From NCBI RefSeq assembly GCF_024734895.1, contig NZ_CP091430.1, forward strand, positions 7,131,501 through 7,195,500: DNA of 64,000 nt. Direction: 5' to 3'. The translations under genes and the position numbers were made by a program. Positions 57,149 through 64,000 of this stretch are shown here, in pieces. Source of the DNA: Paenibacillus spongiae. GTDB taxonomy: Bacteria > Bacillota > Bacilli > Paenibacillales > Paenibacillaceae. How positions within the stretch are numbered: the stretch's first letter is position 1; every line of letters begins with the position of its first letter. Below the pieces are notes generated by a model. That model had not been told where the DNA came from. It did no database searches and saw nothing but the letters and a program-made list of their open reading frames with translations.

Positions 57149-58093
57149 TTAAACCTTCATCTTCGGATCGAATGCATCACGCAGACCGTCGCCGAAGATG
57201 TTGAACGCCAGCATCGTGATCGTCAGCATGCCGGCCGGGAATAACAGCTGCCACGGATACATCTTCCAGCTGGACAATGCGTCGTTAATCATAACGCCCC
57301 AAGATGCAGCCGGGGATTGCACCCCAAGCCCGAGGAAGCTCAAGAATGCTTCGGCGAATATCGCCGATGGTACGGATAGAGCAACCGTCACGATAATCGG
57401 ACCAAGCGAATTGGGGATCAGATGACGGAGCAAAATATGAAAGCCGCCTGCGCCCATTGACCGCGAAGCGAGCACGTATTCTTGATTTTTCAGTTGCATA
57501 ATCTGCCCCCGCACAATCCAGGACATGTTAATCCAGCCGGTAATGGACATCGCAAGAACGATTGTCCACATATTCGAACCCAATACGACGCTGACCAGAA
57601 TGACGACCAGCAGGTAAGGGATCGCATACAGCACTTCAGAGAAACGGTTGAGAAACTCGTCTACTTTCCCGCCGAAGTAGCCCATGATGCCGCCCATCAG
57701 TACGCCGATCAGCAAATCGGCAAGAGCCGCCGCCAAACCGACCGTGAGCGAAATTTGCGCGCCTTTCCACGTGCGGGAGAACATGTCCCGGCCAAGGTTA
57801 TCCGTGCCGAACCAATATTCGGAGGATGGCGCCTGATTCGTTGCGTCCAAATTCGTCGAGAAATAATCATACGGTGAAATCATCGGACCGATAATGGCCA
57901 TGATTATAACGGCAGTAAGAACGTACAGTCCGAACATGGCCCAGTGATTCGTCCGCAGCCGGTACCAGATTTCTTGACCGGCGGAACGGCTTTGGACGAC
58001 CTTCTCTTCTTTTACCTTCGCACTCTTTTCGATACGGGCAAATTGGGCGGAATCGATGTGCCCTTCCTGAGGATTAAATTCAGCCGGCTGCAT
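57149..58093 (-). CDS. oppC: Oligopeptide ABC transporter permease OppC
   Basis: A 314-residue permease with a hydrophilic N-terminus of about 50 residues and six membrane helices. The EAA-type loop is RSMGAGGFHILLRHLIPNSL, and YWFGTDNLGRDMFSRTWKGA is the family signature. It overlaps oppB by 14 bases. Confidence 0.94.
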   Translation of the reverse strand: MQPAEFNPQEGHIDSAQFARIEKSAKVKEEKVVQSRSAGQEIWYRLRTNHWAMFGLYVLTAVIIMAIIGPMISPYDYFSTNLDATNQAPSSEYWFGTDNLGRDMFSRTWKGAQISLTVGLAAALADLLIGVLMGGIMGYFGGKVDEFLNRFSEVLYAIPYLLVVILVSVVLGSNMWTIVLAMSITGWINMSWIVRGQIMQLKNQEYVLASRSMGAGGFHILLRHLIPNSLGPIIVTVALSVPSAIFAEAFLSFLGLGVQSPAASWGVMINDALSSWKMYPWQLLFPAGMLTITMLAFNIFGDGLRDAFDPKMKV

Positions 58094-59027
58094 GGCCTCC
58101 GCCTCCTTTTTTGATCATTTTAATCCGAGGATCGATTAGTGCATAAGCGATGTCCGTAAGGAATCTCGCAAACATAAGCACTGCCGCATAGAACAGCGTG
58201 ATCCCCATAATGAGCGTATAATCCCGGTTCGATACGCTCATGGTAAAGAACTTGCCCAGTCCGGATATGCCGAATATCGATTCGACGACAACCGAGCCCG
58301 TAATAATGTTCGCCGTCATCGGTCCGACATATGATACGACCGGCAGCAGCCCGTTGCGCAGCGCATGGCGAATCAGAATCGTGAGCGAACCGATCCCCTT
58401 CGCCTTGGCGGTCCGGATATAATCGGCCGATAACACCTCAAGCATCGTAGACCGGGTCAACCGGGCGATAAAGGCAATCGGCAGGACCGAGAGCGCAATG
58501 GTCGGCAGCACGAAGTCAGAGGGATCGTTCAGCCCCGCGACATCGAAGAGCCTAAGCTTATTGGCAAAATAATATTGAAGGAGCGTCCCCAATACGAAGT
58601 TCGGAATGGCGATCCCAAGTGTCGCAAAGAGCATCGCCAGCTTATCGATCAGCTTGCGGTGATACAACGCCGCAATCAGGCCGATTGCGATACCGACGAC
58701 AATCGAGACCACGATCGCGACAAGGCCAAGCTGCATCGAGTACGTAAATGAACGGGCAATGATGTCGCTGACGCTCTGATATTGTTGACGCATCGACATG
58801 CCCAAATCCAGGTGAATCAAATTGTTCAAATAAACGAGGTACTGCTCCCACAATGGCTTGTCAAATCCGTAAAATTTGATGAGGTTCTCCCTTACGACGT
58901 CCGGTACGTTCTTCTCCTGCATAAACGGATCGCCAGGAATGGCTTTCATCAGGAAAAACGTTGCGGTCGCCAGCACGAACAGCGACATCACGATGTTGAC
59001 CGTTTTACGAAGTAAATATCGGAACAT
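58080..59027 (-). CDS. oppB: Oligopeptide ABC transporter permease OppB
   Basis: A 315-residue permease with six helices. N-terminal MFRYLLRKTVNIVMSLFVLA, then GDPFMQEKNVPDVVREN, is typical. The EAA loop is RTAKAKGIGSLTILIRHALR. It lies 107 bp after oppA, with an attenuator-like hairpin between them. Confidence 0.95.
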   Translation of the reverse strand: MFRYLLRKTVNIVMSLFVLATATFFLMKAIPGDPFMQEKNVPDVVRENLIKFYGFDKPLWEQYLVYLNNLIHLDLGMSMRQQYQSVSDIIARSFTYSMQLGLVAIVVSIVVGIAIGLIAALYHRKLIDKLAMLFATLGIAIPNFVLGTLLQYYFANKLRLFDVAGLNDPSDFVLPTIALSVLPIAFIARLTRSTMLEVLSADYIRTAKAKGIGSLTILIRHALRNGLLPVVSYVGPMTANIITGSVVVESIFGISGLGKFFTMSVSNRDYTLIMGITLFYAAVLMFARFLTDIAYALIDPRIKMIKKGGGGHAAG

Positions 59028-59061
59028 GACCCACCACCTCCCATGTAGATGTCAAAATTGA

Positions 59062-59100
59062 AAATACGTAGGCCGTCAAGTTGACGTCACCTACGTATTT
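59062..59100 (-). terminator. Intercistronic hairpin between oppA and oppB
   Basis: Perfect 11-bp arms AAATACGTAGG and CCTACGTATTT around a 17-base loop, then TTTTCAATTTTG on the minus strand. It likely allows partial readthrough, giving more OppA than permease. Confidence 0.75.
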
Positions 59101-59133
59101 CCGCTTCACTTGAGTAAAAACCGGACCTAATGG

Positions 59134-60759
59134 TTATTCTTGCTCCATATAGGCTCTCGTGTAGTCAATATCGCCTTTGTAATCCATTTCGACACCCTTC
59201 ACGTAAGGTTTTACCAAGTGCGGGCTAGTGTAGTAGTACAGCGGAATAATCGCCATGTTGTCTTGAACCAAGATTTTCTCCGCTTTGGCCATTGCATCTA
59301 CGCGCGCCTTCTGATCGGAGGTCGTGCTCGCTTCTTTAATCAGCTTATCGAATTCGGCATTGCTGAATTTGGCGTCGTTGTTGCCTCCGCCTGTCAGCCA
59401 CATGTCGAGGAACGTCATCGCATCATTGTAGTCTGCGCCCCAGCCCGAACGCGCCACATCGTAAGCGCCGGACGTACGGTTCTGCAGGAATACTTTCCAT
59501 TCTACCGTTTGCGTTTTAACGGTAATGCCCAAATTCTTGTTCCACATATCCGCAATGGCTTCCGCCACTTGCTTGTGAAGACCTTCGTTGAAGGAAACCT
59601 CGAACACTGGCATTGCCGTCATGCCTTCTTCAGCAAGTCCTTCGGCCAGCAGCTTCTTCGCTTCCGCAACGTCTTCCTTGAACAGGTTGCCTTCAACTTC
59701 ATCGCGGAAGTTTTTATCCGTACCATGGATACCTGGCGGTACATAAGCATATGCAGGCGTTTGACCGCCCTTCACAACCTTATCGACCAATGCTTGACGA
59801 TCGATAGCCATCGCCAGCGCTTTACGCACCTTCACATTGTTGAACGGCTTCTTCTCGTTGTTGATGACGTAGTAGTAGACGCTAGCCGTGCCCGGTGCGG
59901 ACAATTCCGGATTCTTGTCAGCCAAGAATTTCGACAATTGCTCGGTAGGAATCGTACCGGTCGGCATGCCGCTCCAATCAAGCTCGCCGGTTTCGTACAT
60001 GTTCGCTTCCGTATTCGGATCGTCGATCATGACAAAATGAACCTTCTGCAGCTTGATCTCGTCTTTCTTGTAATAGTTCTCGTTCGGAATAAGATCAATG
60101 GAATCATTGTGCTTCCACGATTCCAACTTGAACGGACCGTTGGAAACGAACGACGATGCTTCGGCAGCCCACTTCGGATTGTCTTTTACCGACTTGTGAA
60201 CCGGGTAGTACGTGTAGAACGACGTCAGGTTCAAGAAGTAAGGCGTTGGGTTTTCCAGCTCGACCTCGAGCGTGGTATCGTTGACCGCTTTCACGCCAAC
60301 CTCATCGACCTTCACGCCGCTGTCCGGCGTGTTATACTTCTGCGCGTTCTTAATATAGTAAAGCTGGTAAGCATATGGAGCAGGCGGGTTCAAATTAGGG
60401 TCCAAGGTACGCTTCCAGGAATATTCAAAGTCATGGGCCGTTACAGGATCTCCGTTGGACCATTTCGCGTCTTGGCGGATATGGAACGTATACTTCTTGC
60501 CGTCTGGCGAGATGTCCCATTTCTCAGCCATGGCAGCAACGGTTTCGCCTTTCTCGTTACGAGTGAGGCCTTCGAAGAGACCCGTCATAACCGTAGAGGA
60601 TACTTGGTCTTGAATCAGTGCCGGATCCAATGTAGGCGGTTCGGCAGTCAGGTTCATGCGGAACGTTTGATCTCCGCCGGCGTTATCGGAGCCGCATGCG
60701 CTCAGAACAGTCACCATAGCAACAACTGCAGCTAACAGTAATGTTAACTTAACTTTCAT
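59134..60759 (-). CDS. oppA: Oligopeptide-binding lipoprotein OppA
   Basis: A 541-residue SBP_bac_5 peptide-binding lipoprotein. Lipobox VTVLSACGSD makes the mature N-terminal Cys. Family motifs: FRMNLTAEPPTLDPALIQDQ, WKRTLDPNLNPPAPYAYQLY and VRKALAMAIDRQALVDKVV. The start chosen is the ATG at 60759 (MKVKLTLLL) after GAGGGGTG; the longer frame upstream runs through the promoter. First gene of oppABCDF. In Bacillales such systems also import signalling peptides in competence and sporulation. Confidence 0.95.
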   Translation of the reverse strand: MKVKLTLLLAAVVAMVTVLSACGSDNAGGDQTFRMNLTAEPPTLDPALIQDQVSSTVMTGLFEGLTRNEKGETVAAMAEKWDISPDGKKYTFHIRQDAKWSNGDPVTAHDFEYSWKRTLDPNLNPPAPYAYQLYYIKNAQKYNTPDSGVKVDEVGVKAVNDTTLEVELENPTPYFLNLTSFYTYYPVHKSVKDNPKWAAEASSFVSNGPFKLESWKHNDSIDLIPNENYYKKDEIKLQKVHFVMIDDPNTEANMYETGELDWSGMPTGTIPTEQLSKFLADKNPELSAPGTASVYYYVINNEKKPFNNVKVRKALAMAIDRQALVDKVVKGGQTPAYAYVPPGIHGTDKNFRDEVEGNLFKEDVAEAKKLLAEGLAEEGMTAMPVFEVSFNEGLHKQVAEAIADMWNKNLGITVKTQTVEWKVFLQNRTSGAYDVARSGWGADYNDAMTFLDMWLTGGGNNDAKFSNAEFDKLIKEASTTSDQKARVDAMAKAEKILVQDNMAIIPLYYYTSPHLVKPYVKGVEMDYKGDIDYTRAYMEQE

Positions 60760-60792
60760 TAATTGACACCCCTCGTTTAAAATATAGACTGA

Positions 60793-60821
60793 ATTATAAC
60801 CGCCCAATATAATAGTCACAA
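60793..60821 (-). promoter_or_regulatory. Promoter of the opp operon
   Basis: Minus strand: TTGTGA (60821-60816), 17 bases, TATAAT (60798-60793), about 33 bases before the oppA start. Confidence 0.78.
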
Positions 60822-60829
60822 TAATTTTC

Positions 60830-61660
60830 ACAAAATAACAATTTAATTACCATTAATTATGAAAAATAATTGCATCTATTGGGTAAAATCATAAGTGAGG
60901 CACGAAAACGACCCGACCATTTTGGATTGAAACCGCTTTTTTTCCACACTCTACGTTTATTATAATCCCATTCCAGCAATTTTCCCTTAGGTAATTCGAA
61001 CCAACCTTCATTACTTCAAGCTATTAATAGCTTTAAATGGAATTTCATGCTAATACAATGCGCAAAAAAGCCTGATTTTACTGACTGGCATTCTTTCCCC
61101 TCCTCCATATTTTTTCAAACCCAACGATCTTTGTGGGGTTCTGGAAAAATAAACTTATGACTTTAGCCCCTTGAAGAGATCCATTTCGATGTATGCTTTA
61201 TGGCTTTTATACGTTGTTGCTTTAGTGCTTTTATGTACCACACTCCAATGATCTAAAGCACTTTAGCACTTTTATGCAATTATGCTTTTTTGTTGTCCCG
61301 CTTTCTAGTGTTAACACTTTAATGTAATGCGCTCTGATTTGACGACGAGATCATGCAGCCCTTGAACGGCTGTGGAATTTTATTATCATTACCTTGTGGA
61401 ACATAAGACTTAATTAAATGATTTTTTAATGTAATTATATGTAATATTATAATAATACTTTTCATTTTTTCTATGACCTATCGCACACCATACCTGACAT
61501 AATTATGGAATATTTGTGAACATATATCCTCCCGAATTATATGCGAAAAGACGCCTATTCATCACTTATTTCGACGATATAATGAACTTTTCGGGGGCAA
61601 AAAGCACAAAATGGACAGCCCTCCGGCTGCCCCTTCAATACTTCGCGGATAACAATTATT
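60830..61660. other. AT-rich gene-free region upstream of opp
   Basis: About 830 bp with clearly lower GC than the rest of the window and no convincing gene on either strand. It contains a near-repeat CTTTAGTGCTTTTATG (61220-61235) and CTTTAGCACTTTTATG (61261-61276), plus other GCTTTTAT motifs. It may hold regulatory sites for opp, or be laterally acquired filler. The 90-codon plus-strand frame at 61516 is not supported by a ribosome site. Confidence 0.5.
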
Positions 61661-62263
61661 CTATAAGTCATCCATCCATGGATGACCGCCCGGAAACTGC
61701 CTTTTCAACGATGCCGCAAGCCATTCCTTCGCATGCGGCTCAAGAAGGGGGAGGAATGTTTGAAAATCACGCTCATCCTTCTCTCTGATCCCCGAGCTGC
61801 CGCCTTTATAAAGCAGTTGAATTTCCGGTTTTAAGAAGGGAATCCCTTCCTCAGTCGTCATGAATATATCGCTTACCTCTCTCCGGATCGACCGTTCTCT
61901 CTTGTAGATCCAGGAGTCGCGCTCCGTATCGACCAGCATAATTTGAAAGACCCATGGCGAATCGCCGCCCTTGCATACCCATATATCATCTGTTGCAGCC
62001 AGAAACTCACCTTCTTCCCATAGACTCAACTCCCCCTTCTCGGCCTTATATAGCGTCCAGTCGCCGGATAAAGCCTTGAAAGCCGTTAGATGCTCTTCCC
62101 GAAATAGAATGACATCGATATCGGCGTGCGCCCTCGACTGCCTGCCCAGGTACAGATCCAATGCCCAGCCGCCTGCTATAAACCATCTCACAGGAAGAGC
62201 CGAGAAAATTTCATTCACTTCCGGTACGGATATAGGTTTCCAATTATAGATGTCCGTCCTCAA
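61661..62263 (-). CDS. Nucleotidyltransferase-domain protein (aminoglycoside adenylyltransferase-like)
   Basis: A 200-residue protein of the pol-beta-like nucleotidyltransferase fold. The GG loop is IAGGWALDLYLGR and the metal-binding acidic pair is D48 and D50 in HADIDVILF; these match the family of ANT(2'')/lincosamide nucleotidyltransferase-like proteins. Whether it modifies a drug is unknown, as many chromosomal members have no tested activity. The start is a TTG at 62263 after GGAGGGG. Confidence 0.78.
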   Translation of the reverse strand: MRTDIYNWKPISVPEVNEIFSALPVRWFIAGGWALDLYLGRQSRAHADIDVILFREEHLTAFKALSGDWTLYKAEKGELSLWEEGEFLAATDDIWVCKGGDSPWVFQIMLVDTERDSWIYKRERSIRREVSDIFMTTEEGIPFLKPEIQLLYKGGSSGIREKDERDFQTFLPLLEPHAKEWLAASLKRQFPGGHPWMDDL

Positions 62264-62381
62264 TAGAATCCCCTCCTTAACCTTTGGTATCTACGAAAAT
62301 AATATCAATACTCTCTGAACAAGCAAACACTCTCCATACAGCTTTTCTTATGCAGATTGAGCGAATGATTCGTCCAACGAT

Positions 62382-62424
62382 AAAAAAAATGACATTCAAA
62401 CGTTTGGCCGTCTGAATGTCATTT
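62382..62424 (-). terminator. Terminator of the SDR gene
   Basis: Arms AAATGACATTCA and TGAATGTCATTT with a loop of 14, then an A/T run of eight T residues on the minus strand. Confidence 0.9.
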
Positions 62425-62499
62425 CTCGTCAATCAAGTATTAGCTCCACAAAGAGCAAAACCGCTAATAGCCATTGTTTCGAGAGCTTAAGGCTAAGAC

Positions 62500-63267
62500 T
62501 TATACTTCACTTGCATTCGCCATGTGGCCTCCGTCAACGGTAATCGTCGTTCCGGTTACATAAGAGGACTCCCCCGAGGCCAGGAACAGGAACACGTTCG
62601 CCACTTCCTCGATCGTGCCCAGGCGCTTCATCGGCGTCCGTTCCGAATAAGGCGCAAGCCCCTCCTTCTCCCGCAGCCCCCGGTCCAGCGGCGTATCGAT
62701 GAAGCCGGGCGCTACCGCATTCACGCGAACGGCATGGGGAGCAAGCTCTACCGCCATCGACTGCGTGAGCAGGATGATTCCGGCTTTGGACGTATTGTAG
62801 TGAGCCAGCATGGAACTGCCCGCCAAGCCGTTCTTCGAGCTCATGTTCACAATGCTGCCGCCCGTTCCCTGCTGAATCATCTGGCGTGCCGCGATTTGGC
62901 TCAATTGAAACACCGCATTCAAATTAATGTTCATGACTTTGTTCCAATGATCGGGAGTAATGTCCATGAATGACTCGCGGAACGCAATACCCGCATTATT
63001 AACGAGAATGTCCAAGCCCTGCCAATAACCGATCGCCTCCGCCGCTTGGCGCGTCAGCAACTCCGGCTCGCTAATGTCGCATACCAGGAACCTCACGGAA
63101 TCGCCATATCCGGCTGCCGTCAGCTCGGCTTCCGTTTCCTTCAAATCCGCTTCGCTGCGGTCCATCACGATAACCTTGGCTCCCTCAGCCAAATAGCGTT
63201 CCACGACGCCTTTGCCGATTCCCCGCGCGCCTCCAGTTACGAGCGCTCTTTTGCCTTGCAGTCTCAT
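62500..63267 (-). CDS. SDR-family oxidoreductase
   Basis: A 255-residue short-chain dehydrogenase/reductase. The NAD(P)-binding TGGARGIGKG and D-D-I-type LVCDISEP, the NNAG motif LVNNAGIAF, and the catalytic Ser-Tyr-Lys set (VNMSSKNG, then Y-N-T-S-K in AHYNTSKAG) are present. The C-terminal PGFIDTPL and TGTTITVDGGHMAN are typical. An aspartate after beta-2 (VIVMDRSE) suggests NAD(H). ATG at 63267, with a GTG codon just before it as an alternative. It lies 80 bp after the RraA-like gene on the same strand; a sugar or keto-acid pathway is possible. Confidence 0.9.
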   Translation of the reverse strand: MRLQGKRALVTGGARGIGKGVVERYLAEGAKVIVMDRSEADLKETEAELTAAGYGDSVRFLVCDISEPELLTRQAAEAIGYWQGLDILVNNAGIAFRESFMDITPDHWNKVMNINLNAVFQLSQIAARQMIQQGTGGSIVNMSSKNGLAGSSMLAHYNTSKAGIILLTQSMAVELAPHAVRVNAVAPGFIDTPLDRGLREKEGLAPYSERTPMKRLGTIEEVANVFLFLASGESSYVTGTTITVDGGHMANASEV

Positions 63268-63349
63268 CACGGTTCACTCCATTTTCCGTAGATTTCCCAG
63301 GACTACCCCGATCTGCTATATGCTCCTTAACGTTCGATGAATCGCCGCC

Positions 63350-64000
63350 TTAGAGAACGCCGTATTTGTCGTAAACATCTCTTAGGTACTTCCCATCCAA
63401 CAGCTCTTGGCGGCTCGAGTTTTCACGCGTCGCCTTGTTCATGGACAGCTCGAACACTTGGTCGAACAGCGCGCTCGGAATAACAACCACGCCATCGCGG
63501 TCGCCGAAAATAATATCGCCGGGCATTACGCTAACGCCGCCGCAGACAACCGGGCAATCATAGTCGATGACCATTCCGCGTCCCCGCGAATCAACCGGCT
63601 TCGTGCCGGTCGCGAATACCGGGAAGTCGAGCTCCAGAATTTTCTTCGTGTCCCGGATGAGGCCGTCCACGACGGCGCCATTCGCACCGCGCATCTTCGA
63701 AGCGGTGGACAGCAGCTCGCCCCAGAGACCGTTGCGTTTCGATTCATTCGTACAGCCGATCAGCACCTCGCCCGGCTTGACGCTGTCGATCGCTTCGATT
63801 TCCTTCGCATACGGATTCTCGGATTCATGATAGACGTCTACGGCAAGAACGGTTTTCGCACGGCCTACAAGCACCCAATCCGTCGAGATCGGGTTGATGT
63901 CCTCACGCATCGCCTGATTGCGGTAGCCCAGCTCATCCAGCGTGTCGCATATAACCGCAGCGTACAGAACCTCTTTCATCTGTTCGAACTTTTCGTCTAA
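63350..64000 (-). CDS. RraA-family protein, probably 5'-truncated by the window edge
   Basis: At least 209 residues of the RraA/HMG-aldolase-like family. Motifs: TAVICDTLDELG-like AAVICDTLDELGYRNQAM, GLWGELLSTASKMRGANGAV then VDGLIRDTKKILELDFPVFA, where the RD and G.L.S motifs form the pyruvate/metal site, and VMPGDIIFGDRDGVVVIP. An ATG at 63979 opens this frame, but the frame stays open to 64000 (LDEKFEQ) and the family usually starts a little earlier, so the true start is likely outside. Probably an aldolase or decarboxylase; grouped with the SDR gene. Confidence 0.85.
   Translation of the reverse strand, partial: LDEKFEQMKEVLYAAVICDTLDELGYRNQAMREDINPISTDWVLVGRAKTVLAVDVYHESENPYAKEIEAIDSVKPGEVLIGCTNESKRNGLWGELLSTASKMRGANGAVVDGLIRDTKKILELDFPVFATGTKPVDSRGRGMVIDYDCPVVCGGVSVMPGDIIFGDRDGVVVIPSALFDQVFELSMNKATRENSSRQELLDGKYLRDVYDKYGVL

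Noticed and set aside
59140-60735. 531-codon plus-strand frame opposite oppA
   Set aside because: Antisense shadow of a clear lipoprotein gene; no start signals and composition typical of a complement.

Overview
The window looks like a chromosomal segment of a spore-forming, S-layer-bearing Firmicute of the Paenibacillus type. It has a conserved prfA-prmC-spoIIR-ywlC-mntP-ywlE-rpiB-ywlG-glyA-upp-wecB-atp gene order like that of Bacillus. It also has an 11-subunit-type nuo operon, large SLH-domain surface proteins, moderately high GC, and strong GGAGG ribosome sites. This placement rests on recognising protein families and gene order by eye; no database search was run.

Layout. 1-5640: minus-strand nuo operon (nuoA to the start of nuoL), with a repeat-expanded nuoC. 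5921-13170: minus-strand atpZ-I-B-E-F-H-A-G-D-C operon with its own promoter and terminator. 13361-22848: wecB, upp, a Gly/Cys-tailed GRDP-like protein, then rpiB-ywlG-glyA behind a ZTP riboswitch, ywlE, mntP, ywlC and spoIIR (sigma-F-type promoter). 23071-27748: a surface ankyrin protein, prmC, prfA and ychF. 27749-28700: a non-coding repeat zone and a small forespore-type gene. 28702-39642: a 1253-residue SLH protein, a molybdopterin oxidoreductase, a WYL regulator, and a three-gene ABC-2 exporter with a two-component system. 39728-41535: tandem ~200-bp repeats split by an IS3-family element. 41872-50839: YcdB/SLH protein, thioredoxin, an Rrf2 regulator, DUF72, a DsbA-like oxidoreductase, a kinase-like protein, a TetR-controlled SMR pair, and, divergent from it, an unusual regulator. 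51013-64000: a small protein, a GH3 lipoprotein, a hydrolase, an AlkD-like protein, an oppABCDF operon, a nucleotidyltransferase, an SDR dehydrogenase and an RraA-like protein.

How the parts work together. The nuo and atp operons are the respiratory proton pump and ATP synthase, each with its own promoter. The rpiB-ywlG-glyA unit ties ribose-5-phosphate and one-carbon supply to ZTP, the signal of 10-formyl-THF shortage. SpoIIR and the small sigma-G-type gene belong to sporulation. The ABC/two-component block resembles peptide-antibiotic detoxification modules. 

Most unusual points: (1) a 381-aa protein joining an ArsR-type winged helix to a GyrB-like GHKL ATP-binding domain, apparently without the catalytic glutamate, behind a perfect 30-bp palindrome next to its promoter and divergent from an SMR efflux operon; (2) intergenic arrays of ~24-bp elements spaced about 50 bp apart in nested inverted order, one of them hit by the IS3 element; (3) two clusters of DnaA boxes away from any dnaA/oriC gene context; (4) the ZTP riboswitch in front of rpiB.
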